Below the pieces are notes generated by a model, which was not told the origin of the DNA, made no database searches, and saw only the letters and a program-made list of their open reading frames with translations. DNA of 64,000 nt, from contig NZ_NSGF01000006.1 of assembly GCF_002294995.1 (NCBI RefSeq), forward strand, positions 124,001-188,000, in the 5' to 3' direction. The position numbers and the translations under genes were made by a program. Below are positions 19,206 to 28,507 of the stretch, in pieces; the first letter of the stretch is position 1, and every line of letters begins with the position of its first letter. Source of the stretch: Mesorhizobium sp. WSM3860 (GTDB lineage Bacteria > Pseudomonadota > Alphaproteobacteria > Rhizobiales > Rhizobiaceae).

Positions 19206-19320
19206 GGGCTGTCTCTGTATTGATGTGACTCGCCGACACCTTCGGCCGATTTCGACGGACGGGCAAGGCTCCATGGCCTCGGACACGTCGGCCCTGTCGT
19301 TTCACCGACAATGTTCTGTA

Positions 19321-19360
19321 CGATTGGGGACCCTATACCATTGGGCGCTATACTATTTGG
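19321..19360. promoter_or_regulatory. Direct repeats in the promoter region of the LuxR-type regulator
   Basis: CTATACCATTGGGCG at 19333-19347 is followed directly by CTATACTATTTGG at 19348-19360, a tandem repeat with period 15. It lies between the divergent starts of the FAH gene (19205) and the response regulator (19431). It may be an operator for one of them; this is a visual observation only. Confidence 0.35.
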
Positions 19361-19430
19361 CAATAATCTGGCCATGGTCACGGGACTATTCTGTGCTGGA
19401 CGAAACCGAAGCAATGCCCGAACCGATGCA

Positions 19431-20114
19431 ATGACCTCCGTCAACGAGCGCGCCCGCTTCCTGATCATCGACGACCATCCTCTGTTCCGCGAGGCGCTGC
19501 ACAGCGCCGTGCAGATGGCCTATCCGGAAGTCGATACGGTCGAGGCCCGCTCGATCGCGGAAGCGATCGATCTTCTCGCCGACGCAAAGCCGTTCGACCT
19601 TGCGCTGCTCGATCTCAGCATGCCCGATGTGCATGGCTTCGAAGGCCTATTGCAGCTCAGGACCCGCTATCCGCGCCTGCCGGTGGTAATCGTGTCCGGC
19701 TATGAGGAGCCGAAGATCATTTCGGAAGCACTGTCCTACGGTGCTGCCGGTTTCATACCGAAATCGGCGAGGAAGAGCGATCTCGCCGCCGCCATCCGCT
19801 CGGTGATGGACGGCGCGGTCTATGTGCCGGAAACCTATGGCGGACAGCCGCCGGACCCCGACAGCACCGACCGCGCCGACATGGTGCAGCGCCTGGCCAC
19901 GCTGACGCCGCAGCAACTGCGCGTGCTGCAGATGCTGAGGCAAGGCATGCTGAACAAGCAGATCGCCTACGAGCTGCAGGTCGGCGAAACCACGGTGAAG
20001 GCGCATGTCTCGGAGATACTGCGCAAGCTCAACGTCTACAGCCGCACGCAAGCGGTGATCGAGGTCTCGAAACTGGACAATGCGGAGCTTTTCAGGGATC
20101 AGGCGGGGTTTTGA
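19431..20114 (+). CDS. LuxR/NarL-type two-component response regulator
   Basis: A 227-residue response regulator. The receiver domain (about 1-125) has the acidic pair in LIIDDHPLFREAL, the phospho-Asp in FDLALLDLSMPDVHG and the Lys in AAGFIPKSARKSDL. The C-terminal LuxR HTH is LTPQQLRVLQMLRQGMLNKQIAYEL with a recognition helix in TTVKAHVSEILRKL. ATG 19431 gives a normal receiver start; the open frame upstream is not coding-like. It is convergent with, and ten bases from, a hybrid histidine kinase of the type that partners LuxR regulators in NahK/ErcS'-like systems, so the kinase and FIST sensor next door are its probable input. Confidence 0.92.
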   Translation: MTSVNERARFLIIDDHPLFREALHSAVQMAYPEVDTVEARSIAEAIDLLADAKPFDLALLDLSMPDVHGFEGLLQLRTRYPRLPVVIVSGYEEPKIISEALSYGAAGFIPKSARKSDLAAAIRSVMDGAVYVPETYGGQPPDPDSTDRADMVQRLATLTPQQLRVLQMLRQGMLNKQIAYELQVGETTVKAHVSEILRKLNVYSRTQAVIEVSKLDNAELFRDQAGF

Positions 20115-20123
20115 AGCGGAACT

Positions 20124-21464
20124 CTAAGCCAACAGATGCGCAAGCAGCGCGCGCAGCTGTGCCGGTTTCAGCGGCTTGCGCATAAGCTCGATGCCAGCGG
20201 CTCGGGCGGCCTTGGCGACGAACTCGGAGCCGTCGGCGGTGACGATCAGCGCCGGCACGGGGCGGCCGAGATAGTCACGCACTTCGGCGATCGTCGCGGT
20301 GCCCAGGTCGCCGCCGTCGAGATGCTGGTCGGCGATGACGATGTCGGGAACCCAATCGGTGTCTCCCAGCAGGTCGAGCGCATCGTCGGTCGAGGTGGCG
20401 GCACGCACCAGGCATTCCCAGCGCTCGAGCAGCGAGGTCATGGCGCTCAGCACGTCGGCGTCATTCTCGACCAGCAGCACCTTGGTGCCGAACAGGCCGT
20501 AGCCGCGCGGCCTTTCCATATCGGCGCTGCCTGCCGCCGGTTCAGCCGCGGCGCTCATGCCGACCGGCACGTCGATATGGAAGATGGTGCCGCGTCCCAC
20601 TTTTGAGGAAAATGTCACGGGATGGCCGAGCGCAGCCGCCATGCGCCGGACGATGGCGAGTCCCAGCCCCAGCCCTCCTGTCAGTCCGCCATCGGCAAGC
20701 GTGGAGGTGCCGCGATGGAACTCCTCGAACACCGCCTCGCGCTGATCGTCGGGGATGCCGCAGCCCGTGTCGGCCACGTCGATGCGGATGATGTCGCCCC
20801 GATGCCTGGTGCCGACCAGCACGCCGCCCGAGCGGGTGTAGCGCAGCGCGTTGGAGAGGATGTTCTGCAGGATGCGGCGCAGCAGCGTGCGGTCCGAACG
20901 CACGACGGCATTGACCGGCCGGAACTTCAGCGACAGTCCTTTCTTCTGCGCCTCGGGCAGAAAATCCGAGCGCAGCGAGGAAAACAGCGCCTCCATGCTG
21001 ACGTCGCCGATTTCGGGCTGCACCACGCCGGCGTCGAGCTTGGAGATGTCGAGCAGCGTGCGCAGCAGGTCTTCCATCGTTTCCAGCGAGCGCTCGACCT
21101 GACGGACGAGTTTCTTGCCTTCCTCACCGGTCTGGACTTCGGCGAGCGCCGAGACCGACAGATGCGCGGCATTGAGCGGCTGCAGCACGTCGTGGCTGGC
21201 GGCGGCGAGGAACCTGGTCTTGGAAAGGTTCGCCAACTCGGCGGTTTCCTTGGCGGCGACGAGATCGATGTTCGACTGCTCGAGCCGGCGCAGCGTCGCG
21301 TGCAGTTCCTCGGTGCGGGTGCGCACCCGGTTCTCCAGCGTGATGGCGGTCTGGAACAGCGAGAAGGCGTTGCCTTGCTGGTCCATCGAGCGCTCGACGC
21401 GGCTGACCAGCGCGGCATTGATCTTCTTCAGCTTTTCGAGGTCATTGATGTCGCGAAGCGGCAT
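20124..21464 (-). CDS. Soluble hybrid histidine kinase (NahK/ErcS'-like) with C-terminal receiver
   Basis: A 446-residue cytoplasmic hybrid kinase without membrane segments. An N-terminal coiled coil (about 1-80) leads to the H box FLAAASHDVLQPLNAAHLS with phospho-His91, whose SHDxxQPLNAA form is characteristic of the NahK/ErcS' group. The ATPase domain has NILSNALRYTRSGG (N box), DVADTGCGIPDD (G1) and GGLGLGLAIVRRMA (G2). A receiver domain follows from about residue 325 with phospho-Asp in DIVIADQHLDGG and Lys in MRKPLKPAQLRAL. It begins 7 bases after the FIST gene stop, so they form an operon. With no PAS or other sensor of its own, the FIST protein probably supplies the signal. Confidence 0.92.
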   Translation of the reverse strand: MPLRDINDLEKLKKINAALVSRVERSMDQQGNAFSLFQTAITLENRVRTRTEELHATLRRLEQSNIDLVAAKETAELANLSKTRFLAAASHDVLQPLNAAHLSVSALAEVQTGEEGKKLVRQVERSLETMEDLLRTLLDISKLDAGVVQPEIGDVSMEALFSSLRSDFLPEAQKKGLSLKFRPVNAVVRSDRTLLRRILQNILSNALRYTRSGGVLVGTRHRGDIIRIDVADTGCGIPDDQREAVFEEFHRGTSTLADGGLTGGLGLGLAIVRRMAAALGHPVTFSSKVGRGTIFHIDVPVGMSAAAEPAAGSADMERPRGYGLFGTKVLLVENDADVLSAMTSLLERWECLVRAATSTDDALDLLGDTDWVPDIVIADQHLDGGDLGTATIAEVRDYLGRPVPALIVTADGSEFVAKAARAAGIELMRKPLKPAQLRALLAHLLA

Positions 21465-21471
21465 GGCTGCA

Positions 21472-22641
21472 CTACTCGGCGGGCTGACGCTCGCCGAAGG
21501 CGATGCCGGTAAAAGTCTGGTTGAGATGCATCGAGCGGTACTGCTCGCCATAGGTGCCGAAGCCGATGATTTTGTTGGCCCGGTAGAGTTCCGAAATGTC
21601 GCGGAAGACCTGGCGGTTGAGCGCGTCGAGCCTGCGCAGCACGCAGTCGAAGCCGAGCACCATGTCGATGCCGCCGAGCTTGCGCTCGACGTCAAGCAGG
21701 GCGGCGCGTGTCGCTTCCACCATGTTCTTGGGTTGAGCGATGGACAGAACGACCCCGTCCTCGATGGCGCAGAAGAAGGATAGCGAGCCGTCGGCATGCA
21801 TGCGCTGGATTGAGCGGCAATAGTATTCGCCGCCGACCTTCACCACGACAGGGTGGGAAGCAAAGTTTAAGGGTGTCAGCATCTGCGGCACGATGCCGAC
21901 GGAGGCGGCATATTCCTCCGCCGCGTTGGTGGCATTGAATTCGCGCACGATGCGATGATCGGGATCGGACGCCGTCACCACCAGCTTCTGCTCGGTGGGA
22001 ATGAAATTGTCGGTCTTGAAGACGTGGAACGGGATTTCGGTCGCGATCAGCACGATGATTGCGCTGTCGCAACCGACCTTGCCGTTCGAGATCAAACTGG
22101 TCGTCTCGAATTTCAGGTCGTCGCCGGCGGAGCCGCCGATCAGCGGAATGTCGTCCAGCCCCCAGTGGATGGCCGAGGTGACCGCTTCCTCGGCATAGGA
22201 TAGCCCATCGATGAAGCAGAGCGCGAACACGCTGTTTTTGCGCTCCTGGCCGTCGCGGCCGCGCAGCAGGCGCCGCAGCGCCGTGACCTCGCCGGTGATC
22301 CGGTCCATGCCGGAGGATGAGAGGTTCTCGACCATGGTGCTGACGGTCGAAAATGATGCCGAAGGCAAAAGCAGGGCAAGTGCATGGCCTTCCTCAAGCC
22401 CTTGCGGCGTGATCTCGCCGGCTGTCGAGCAGCCGGCATAGGCCAGCGCCGGCGCATGCAGCTTCAGCGCATGCGTCAGTGCCGACGCGTCGACAAGGCT
22501 TTGGGAGAAGAAGAGCAGTGCGAAGCCGGCGTCGACGGCCGCGGCTTCGGCCGCGATTGCCCGGGCAAAGGCATTCGGATCGGGCTCATCTGTGGTGAGC
22601 GCCGAGAGGCCGCATGCGTAGCGCGTGCTCGAACTGGCCAG
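21472..22641 (-). CDS. FIST-domain sensor protein (NosP-like); start codon unclear
   Basis: About 389 residues with FIST_N and FIST_C domains. Translated conserved parts include [38 protein letters not shown], the FIST_C region with [11 protein letters not shown] and ending [19 protein letters not shown] proteins bind small ligands; the Pseudomonas NosP group binds heme and senses nitric oxide, controlling a hybrid kinase encoded beside it, exactly the arrangement here. The coding frame is open from about 22698, but no ATG, GTG or TTG occurs before position 22368, which lies inside the domain. CTG at 22641 after GGAGAAGG is the best guess; ATT at 22659 or a 5' frameshift are alternatives. The protein body is clear, the start is not. 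Confidence 0.8.
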   Translation of the reverse strand: MASSSTRYACGLSALTTDEPDPNAFARAIAAEAAAVDAGFALLFFSQSLVDASALTHALKLHAPALAYAGCSTAGEITPQGLEEGHALALLLPSASFSTVSTMVENLSSSGMDRITGEVTALRRLLRGRDGQERKNSVFALCFIDGLSYAEEAVTSAIHWGLDDIPLIGGSAGDDLKFETTSLISNGKVGCDSAIIVLIATEIPFHVFKTDNFIPTEQKLVVTASDPDHRIVREFNATNAAEEYAASVGIVPQMLTPLNFASHPVVVKVGGEYYCRSIQRMHADGSLSFFCAIEDGVVLSIAQPKNMVEATRAALLDVERKLGGIDMVLGFDCVLRRLDALNRQVFRDISELYRANKIIGFGTYGEQYRSMHLNQTFTGIAFGERQPAE

Positions 22642-22794
22642 CTTGCCTTCTCCCGCAATTCCTCCAACGCTGTTTTTGTGCGTGTCTTCTTTTGCGTGTC
22701 AGGCACGCCTGCGTCGAGGGCATCTTTGCCTTCAATTGCGGCTTTGGCAATGGGCCGACTGCTGCGGCGCACGGAGCTTTTGTCATAATCGAAA

Positions 22795-22838
22795 GTACAA
22801 TGGAAAGAGCGCTGGCAGGGGTGTTTTGGCCGTTGTAC
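22795..22838. promoter_or_regulatory. Imperfect dyad between FIST and coxS starts
   Basis: GTACAATGG at 22795-22803 and CCGTTGTAC at 22830-22838 form an inverted repeat with one mismatch and a 26-base spacer; TCGA flanks each arm further out. It sits in the shared divergent promoter region of the FIST-kinase operon and the coxSLM operon, a natural place for an operator. No binding protein is known. Confidence 0.35.
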
Positions 22839-22919
22839 GGTATCGAAATAACGCACTGCCGACGCACAAGCACGGCATCGGCAACGCGATGGACCGAGGT
22901 TATACCCAGGGGAGGTTGC

Positions 22920-23420
22920 ATGTCGGACGTGTCGTTGACGGTTAATGGCAGACGGGTCAGCGGGAACGCCGAAGACCGAACGCTGCTGGTGCATTTCCTG
23001 AGGGAACACCTCGGCCTTACCGGTACCCATGTCGGCTGCGATACCTCGCAATGCGGCGCCTGCCTCGTGCATGTCGACGGCAGGGCGGTGAAATCCTGCA
23101 CGATGCTCGCCGTCCAGGCATCGGGGTCGACCATCGTCACCATTGAAGGGCTTGCGAACGGCGCCGACCTGCATCCGGTGCAGGCGGCCTTCAAGGAGCA
23201 TCACGGGTTGCAATGCGGCTTCTGCACGCCGGGCATGATCATGGCGGCCACCGACATGATCGCCCGCCACCCCGAAGGTCTCGACGAGGCTACCGTGCGC
23301 GCCGAGCTCGACGGCAATATCTGCCGCTGCACCGGCTACCATAACATCGTCAAGGCGATCCTCGCCGCATCGCAAGCGATGGCGAAGGGCGCCAAGGGCA
23401 AGGCCAGGCAAGCGGCGTGA
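22920..23420 (+). CDS. coxS: CO-dehydrogenase-type small subunit, two [2Fe-2S] clusters
   Basis: A 166-residue iron-sulfur subunit of the xanthine-oxidase family. The plant-ferredoxin-like cluster is ligated by Cys in [18 protein letters not shown] and by a later Cys in AVKSCTML; the second cluster by CGFCTPGM and [10 protein letters not shown]. It passes electrons from the molybdenum centre to FAD. GGGGAGG lies just before the ATG. The gene is first in an S-L-M operon, the order usual for form-II enzymes. The natural substrate may not be CO; see the large subunit. Confidence 0.92.
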   Translation: MSDVSLTVNGRRVSGNAEDRTLLVHFLREHLGLTGTHVGCDTSQCGACLVHVDGRAVKSCTMLAVQASGSTIVTIEGLANGADLHPVQAAFKEHHGLQCGFCTPGMIMAATDMIARHPEGLDEATVRAELDGNICRCTGYHNIVKAILAASQAMAKGAKGKARQAA

Positions 23421-23426
23421 AGCCCG

Positions 23427-23516
23427 AGTGAGTAGCGAATAGTGAGTAGCGAGTAGTCGGGCTTACTTTTCCGGCCTCCACTCTGACCGTTCCCTACTCA
23501 CTATTCGCTACTCACT
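23427..23516. repeat. Perfect 23-bp inverted repeat made of degenerate heptamers, between coxS and coxL
   Basis: Arms at 23427-23449 and 23494-23516 are exact reverse complements and enclose a 44-base loop. The left arm and its continuation read as tandem seven-base units GAGTAGC, GAATAGT, GAGTAGC, GAGTAGT. Transcribed, it would form a strong hairpin inside the cox operon. It resembles the heptameric repeats seen in other rhizobial intergenic regions, as far as I recall. Confidence 0.85.
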
Positions 23517-23546
23517 ACTCGCTTTTCTACGGGAGGAATTTCCGCA

Positions 23547-25895
23547 ATGGGTATCGAAGGCGTCGGAGCCCGCGTGGCGCGCAAGGAAGACAAGAGGTTC
23601 ATCACCGGCGGCGGCCGCTATGTCGAGGACATGGTGGTTCCCGGCATGAAACACGCCGTGTTCGTGCGCAGCCCGCACGCGCATGCAGAGATCAAGAAGA
23701 TCGACGTAAGACAAGCGCAAGCGATGCCCGGCGTCGTCGGCGTGCTGACCGGCAAGGAGCTCAAGGCCGACGGCATCGGCAATCTCATCTGCGGTTGGAT
23801 GATCCATTCCAAGGACGGCACGCCGATGAAGATGGGCGCCTGGTCGCCGCTCGCCGTCGAAAAGGTGCGTTATGTCGGCGACGCCGTCGTCATCGTCATC
23901 GCCGACACCAAGGGCCAGGCGCGCGACGCAGCCGAAGCGGTCGAGATCACCTACAAGGAACTGAAGGCGGTGGTCGAGGCGACCAAGGCGCTCGAAAAAG
24001 GCGCGCCGCAGGTCCATGCCGAAGCCGAGAACAACCTGATCTTCGACTGGGAACTCGGTGACGGCAAGGCAACCGACGCCGCCATCAAGTCGGCGGCCCA
24101 TATCACGCGCATGAAGATCGTCAACAACCGGCTGGTGCCGAATGCCATGGAGCCGCGCGCGGCGCTCGGCCACTATGACAAGGCCGAGGACCATTATACC
24201 TGCTGGACGACTTCGCAGAACCCGCACGTCGCGAGGCTGGTGTTGAGCGCTTTTTACAATGTCGCGCCGGAAAACAAGCTCAGAGTAATCGCGCCCGATG
24301 TCGGCGGCGGCTTCGGCTCCAAGATCTACATCTATCCGGAAGAGATCGTCTGCCTCTGGGCGTCGAAGAAGACCGGCGTTCCAGTCAAATGGGTCGCGGA
24401 CCGCACCGAGAGCTTCCTTGCCGATGCGCATGGCCGCGACCATGTCTCGACGGTGGAGATGGCTTTCGACAAGGACAACCGCATCACCGGCCTCAAGGTC
24501 GACACGATCGCCAATCTCGGCGCCTACATGTCGCTGTTCTCGTCCTGCGTGCCGACCTATCTCTACGCAACGCTGCTGTCGGGCCAGTACGACATCCCAG
24601 CCATCCACGCCAATGTGCGCACCGTCTACACCAACACCGCGCCGGTCGATGCCTATCGCGGGGCAGGGCGGCCGGAGGCCACTTACGTCCTCGAGCGCTT
24701 GATGGAGGCGGCCGCGCGCGAGCTTGGCGTGTCGCCGGCAGAGCTCAGGCGCAAGAACTTCATCACCTCGTTCCCGCACCAGACGCCGGTGATCATGAAC
24801 TATGATGCCGGCGACTATGCCGCCTCGCTCGACGCGGCGATGAAGGCTGCCGACTACGCCGGCTTCACCAAGCGGCGGCAGGACGCCGCCAAGCAGGGCA
24901 AGCTGCGCGGCATCGGCATGAGCTGCTACATCGAGGCTTGCGGCCTCGCGCCGTCGGCGGCGGTCGGTTCGCTTGGCGCCGGCGTCGGTCTTTGGGAATC
25001 GGCGGAGGTGCGCGTCAACGCCGTCGGTACGATCGAGGTGCTGACCGGCTCGCACAGTCATGGCCAGGGCCACGAGACGACCTTCGCGCAACTGGTCAAC
25101 CAGCGCTTCGGGGTGCCGATCGATTCGGTTTCGATCGTCCATGGCGACACCGACAAGGTGCAGATGGGCATGGGCACCTACGGCTCGCGCTCGGGCGCCG
25201 TCGGCATGTCGGCCGTCGCCAAGGCGCTCGACAAGGTCGAGGCCAAGGCCAAGAAGATCGCTGCGCATCTGATGGAAGCCGACGAGGGCGACATCGTCAT
25301 CGAGAATGGCGAGGTCAAGGTCGCGGGCACCGACAGGAGCTTGCCCTGGGTCCAGGTGGCGCTCGCCGCCTATACCGCCCACAATCTGCCCGCCGGCATG
25401 GAGCCCGGCCTGAAGGAGACGGCCTTCTACGACCCGTCCAATTTCACTTTCCCGGCCGGCTGCTACATTTGCGAGGTCGAGATCGATCCGGAAACCGGCC
25501 TGACGGAAATCATCCAGTTCGTCGCGGCCGACGACTTCGGCAACATCATCAATCCGATGATCGTCGAGGGCCAGGTGCATGGCGGCATCGCGCAGGGCGT
25601 CGGCCAGGCGCTACTCGAGGGCGTGCATTATGACGCCAGCGGCCAACTGCTGACGGCAAGCTACATGGACTACACCATGCCGCGCGCCGACGACCTGCCG
25701 TCGTTCAATGTCTCGACCTCGAACACGCCATGTCCCGGCAATCCGCTCGGCGTCAAGGGCTGTGGCGAGGCTGGCGCGATCGGCTCGCCGCCGGCGGTGA
25801 TCAACGCCATCACCGATGCGCTCGGCGTCGTCGACATCGCCATGCCGGCATCGCCGTCGACCGTGTGGTCGACAATTCAAGCCAAGAAGCACTGA
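23547..25895 (+). CDS. coxL: Form-II CO-dehydrogenase-like molybdenum large subunit
   Basis: A 782-residue molybdopterin-binding large subunit of the xanthine-oxidase family. The active-site loop is AYRGAGR at residues 369-375. Genuine form-I CO dehydrogenases carry AYXCSFR with the Cu-binding Cys; AYRGAGR marks form II, whose CO activity is disputed and whose members may oxidise other small molecules. Other blocks: [24 protein letters not shown], and near the end [15 protein letters not shown], which carries the catalytic Glu of the family. GGGAGG lies before the ATG. A 23-bp inverted repeat separates it from coxS. No coxDEFG maturation genes are in the window. Confidence 0.93.
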   Translation: MGIEGVGARVARKEDKRFITGGGRYVEDMVVPGMKHAVFVRSPHAHAEIKKIDVRQAQAMPGVVGVLTGKELKADGIGNLICGWMIHSKDGTPMKMGAWSPLAVEKVRYVGDAVVIVIADTKGQARDAAEAVEITYKELKAVVEATKALEKGAPQVHAEAENNLIFDWELGDGKATDAAIKSAAHITRMKIVNNRLVPNAMEPRAALGHYDKAEDHYTCWTTSQNPHVARLVLSAFYNVAPENKLRVIAPDVGGGFGSKIYIYPEEIVCLWASKKTGVPVKWVADRTESFLADAHGRDHVSTVEMAFDKDNRITGLKVDTIANLGAYMSLFSSCVPTYLYATLLSGQYDIPAIHANVRTVYTNTAPVDAYRGAGRPEATYVLERLMEAAARELGVSPAELRRKNFITSFPHQTPVIMNYDAGDYAASLDAAMKAADYAGFTKRRQDAAKQGKLRGIGMSCYIEACGLAPSAAVGSLGAGVGLWESAEVRVNAVGTIEVLTGSHSHGQGHETTFAQLVNQRFGVPIDSVSIVHGDTDKVQMGMGTYGSRSGAVGMSAVAKALDKVEAKAKKIAAHLMEADEGDIVIENGEVKVAGTDRSLPWVQVALAAYTAHNLPAGMEPGLKETAFYDPSNFTFPAGCYICEVEIDPETGLTEIIQFVAADDFGNIINPMIVEGQVHGGIAQGVGQALLEGVHYDASGQLLTASYMDYTMPRADDLPSFNVSTSNTPCPGNPLGVKGCGEAGAIGSPPAVINAITDALGVVDIAMPASPSTVWSTIQAKKH

Positions 25896-25907
25896 GGAGG
25901 AGCAAAG

Positions 25908-26705
25908 ATGTATTCGGTCAACTATCATCGCGCCGCCTCGGTCTCCGACGCCGCCAAGCTGTTGAAGAGCGGCGATGCCAAGCTGCTTTCCGGCGGCATG
26001 ACGCTGATCCCCGCAATGAAAACGCGGCTCGCAGCACCTTCCGACCTCGTCGATGTGTCGAGACTGAAGGAACTGCAGGGCGTCAAGGTGTCCGGCAAGA
26101 CGGTCACCATAGGTGCCGCCACAACGCATTATGACGTCTCCACCGACGAGAATCTGAAGAAGGCCTGCCCGGCGCTTGCGCATATGGCCTCGCTGATCGG
26201 TGACCCGGCGGTGCGCTACAAGGGCACGATCGGCGGCTCGATCGCCAACAACGATCCGGCGGCCGATTATCCTGCGGCGCTGCTGGCGCTGGGGGCAACC
26301 ATCATCACCAACAAGCGCGAGATCGGCGCCGACAAGTTCTTCAAGGGGCTGTTCGAAACGGCGCTGAAGGAAGGTGAGATCATCACCGCGGTGACCTTCA
26401 CCCCGCCTGCAAAGGCTGCCTACCAAAAATTCCGCAACCCGGCCTCGCGCTATGCGATCGTCGGAGTGTTCGTGGTCAAGGGCAAGGATGGAGTGCGGGC
26501 AGCGGTGACCGGTGCCGGCGCCGACGGCGTCTTCCGCTCCAAGGAGATAGAGGCAGCGCTGGCGAAGAATTTCGACGTCTCGGCGCTTGATGGTCTCAAA
26601 GTGTCCGCCAAGGGCTTGATGAGCGATATCCATGCCTCGGCCGATTACCGCGCCAACCTGATCGCGGTGATGGCGAAGCGCGCAGTGGCCGCGGCCATCG
26701 CCTGA
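25908..26705 (+). CDS. coxM: CO-dehydrogenase-type medium subunit, FAD-binding
   Basis: A 265-residue FAD subunit completing the molybdenum hydroxylase. Flavin-contacting motifs are AKLLSGGMTLIPAMKTR near the start and the TIGGSIANNDPAADYPAA region at about 105-122, both typical. It starts 12 bases after coxL with GAGGAG in front, and a clear terminator follows, so the operon is coxS-coxL-coxM and ends here. Confidence 0.93.
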   Translation: MYSVNYHRAASVSDAAKLLKSGDAKLLSGGMTLIPAMKTRLAAPSDLVDVSRLKELQGVKVSGKTVTIGAATTHYDVSTDENLKKACPALAHMASLIGDPAVRYKGTIGGSIANNDPAADYPAALLALGATIITNKREIGADKFFKGLFETALKEGEIITAVTFTPPAKAAYQKFRNPASRYAIVGVFVVKGKDGVRAAVTGAGADGVFRSKEIEAALAKNFDVSALDGLKVSAKGLMSDIHASADYRANLIAVMAKRAVAAAIA

Positions 26706-26729
26706 ACGCTCTCGGCCTGGATGAAAGAA

Positions 26730-26755
26730 GGGGCCGCCGCGGCCCCTTTTTCTTT
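26730..26755 (+). terminator. Rho-independent terminator of coxSLM
   Basis: GGGGCCGC and GCGGCCCC form an eight-base GC stem with a very small loop, followed by TTTTTCTTTT. It lies 25 bases after the coxM stop. Confidence 0.9.
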
Positions 26756-26907
26756 TGTATGCGCAATCACTTGGCAGGAACTGCCTGGGAATTCGCGGCT
26801 TCGCACTTGCACAAGATTATCCCGCACTGCAAAATAAATTCGGCGGGAAGCGAAGCGGTTCCAGGCACGGCTATTCGTGCCGGGACCTCGAGTTGCGAAG
26901 GACGGGC

Positions 26908-27930
26908 ATGACCGACATTTCCGCGACGGCCGGTGTCCTGCCGCTGGCCACAGCCGACAAAGCGGCACGGGCAAGGCTGGCCTATCTCGACGGCTGGCGC
27001 GGCCTGTCGATCGCGCTGGTACTGATCGGCCATTTCTTTCCGATTCCCGGCATCAATCTCGGCGTGCTCGGCGTCGAGTTCTTCTTCGTGCTCAGCGGCC
27101 GGCTGATGGGGGAAATCCTCTTCGTCGAGCGCTTTCCGCTGAAGAAATTCTTCAAGCGACGCTTCGCCCGCGTCTACCCAGCGCTGCTGGTGTTTGTGAT
27201 CGCCGCTATGGTCGGGCTGTCCGGCACCTTCATCGCCTTCAAATGGAAGGCGGCGCTTACCGCGCTCACATTTACCTACAACTATGCCGGCATTCTCATC
27301 AATCGCGCGGGCGCGCTCGACCATATCTGGTCGCTAGCCATCGAGGAGCATTCTTATGTCATCCTGGCGCTGATCAGCGTGGTGGTTTCCCGGCGTGCGA
27401 ATGTCGTGCGCCTCCTTGTCGTGCTGTCGCTGCTTGCCATGGCCAACGGCGCCATCTCCTACTGGGTCTTCGGCATGGACTACGAAACCAGCTACTGGCG
27501 GACCGACGTGCATATCGCCTCGATCCTGCTGTCGGCGGCGATCTGCCTGCTCAAGGCCGATGGACACCTGCCGGCATTCCTCAGGAACCGGCATCTGGCG
27601 CTGGCGACCGCCGTGGCGGCAATCTTGCTGTTCCTCGATCCGGTGCCGACGCCCTTGCACTATCTGCTGGGCGTGCCGCTGCTGGCGCTCGCCGTCAACA
27701 CGCTCGACTTCGCCGGCGGCTATCTGACCGGCTTACTGTCGTCGCGGCCGATGGTAAGGCTGGGGCTGTGGTCCTATTCGCTCTATCTTTGGCAGCAGCC
27801 CTTCTACAAATTCGTCTATGACCGCCACGTCGCGCCGATCCCGATGCTGGCCGCGGTCTTCGCCTGCGCGCTGGCGAGCTACTACATCGTCGAGAAACCG
27901 GCGCGCGGCTGGCTCAACCGCAATTGGTGA
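26908..27930 (+). CDS. Acyltransferase-3 family membrane protein
   Basis: A 340-residue integral membrane acyltransferase (Acyl_transf_3/OafA type) with about ten helices, likely acylating a surface sugar or lipid. Typical landmarks are the N-terminal YLDGWRGLSIALVLIGHFF with the catalytic-type His, VEFFFVLSGRLMGEIL, RRFARVYPALL and HIWSLAIEEHSYVILALI, the last corresponding to the WSLxxEE motif. The frame continues upstream through 51 unlikely codons; ATG 26908 fits the family start. There is no glycan operon nearby, so the substrate is open. Confidence 0.88.
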   Translation: MTDISATAGVLPLATADKAARARLAYLDGWRGLSIALVLIGHFFPIPGINLGVLGVEFFFVLSGRLMGEILFVERFPLKKFFKRRFARVYPALLVFVIAAMVGLSGTFIAFKWKAALTALTFTYNYAGILINRAGALDHIWSLAIEEHSYVILALISVVVSRRANVVRLLVVLSLLAMANGAISYWVFGMDYETSYWRTDVHIASILLSAAICLLKADGHLPAFLRNRHLALATAVAAILLFLDPVPTPLHYLLGVPLLALAVNTLDFAGGYLTGLLSSRPMVRLGLWSYSLYLWQQPFYKFVYDRHVAPIPMLAAVFACALASYYIVEKPARGWLNRNW

Positions 27931-27936
27931 GGATGG

Positions 27937-28422
27937 TCAGGCCTTGCCGGTTCTTTGTGCGGCGAGATAGCGCCGAAGCCCGGCTTCGCCACGAGGTGTG
28001 GTCCAGCGGTGATTCCACGCGAAAGCCGGTCTGAGCAAGGGTGCCAGGAGTTTGAGGATCGGCCGCTCCACGATGACCTGCCAGGTGAGCTTCACATGCG
28101 TTCCGCTTCCGGCTGGCGACAGCTCGGCCCGCCACAGGCCGTCGAAATCACCGAAGGTCTTCACCACCACCAGCCGGCCAGGCTCGAGCTCCGCGGCCTC
28201 GATGATGAAGTTCAGCTCGTAGGGCAGGGCGCCTCGCGCCCTGGCTCTTGCCCGTGACCCGACGACCGCCTTGCCCTTCTTGTCGAGCGGCACGACTTGC
28301 TTGTAGGCGTCGCCCCACCAAAGCGGCAGCAACGCGGCGTCGGACAGAACGTCCCACACTTCCTGCGGCGTGGCATCGGGAATGTTCCAACTCTCGTCGA
28401 AGCGGAAGACGTTGCTTGGCAT
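27937..28422 (-). CDS. SRPBCC (START/Bet v1-like) protein
   Basis: A 161-residue protein with the SRPBCC hydrophobic-cavity fold: it starts [23 protein letters not shown], then [13 protein letters not shown], and a C-terminal helix [21 protein letters not shown]. Such proteins bind hydrophobic ligands or act as polyketide-cyclase-like enzymes; no specific function can be assigned. It converges on the acyltransferase gene and ends six bases from it. Confidence 0.8.
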   Translation of the reverse strand: MPSNVFRFDESWNIPDATPQEVWDVLSDAALLPLWWGDAYKQVVPLDKKGKAVVGSRARARARGALPYELNFIIEAAELEPGRLVVVKTFGDFDGLWRAELSPAGSGTHVKLTWQVIVERPILKLLAPLLRPAFAWNHRWTTPRGEAGLRRYLAAQRTGKA

Positions 28423-28507
28423 GACGTCACGCCCCCTGCACGCGAAGGCGATACATTAGCTGCAGCTTCTGTTTGTGGCCAGTGCGGCCGCCGCACGAAA
28501 CCTTGTG

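Noticed and set aside
23508..25580. 690-codon minus-strand open frame opposite coxL
   Set aside because: Antisense shadow of coxL; repetitive Asp/Arg/His/Val composition typical of reversed third-position-GC codons.
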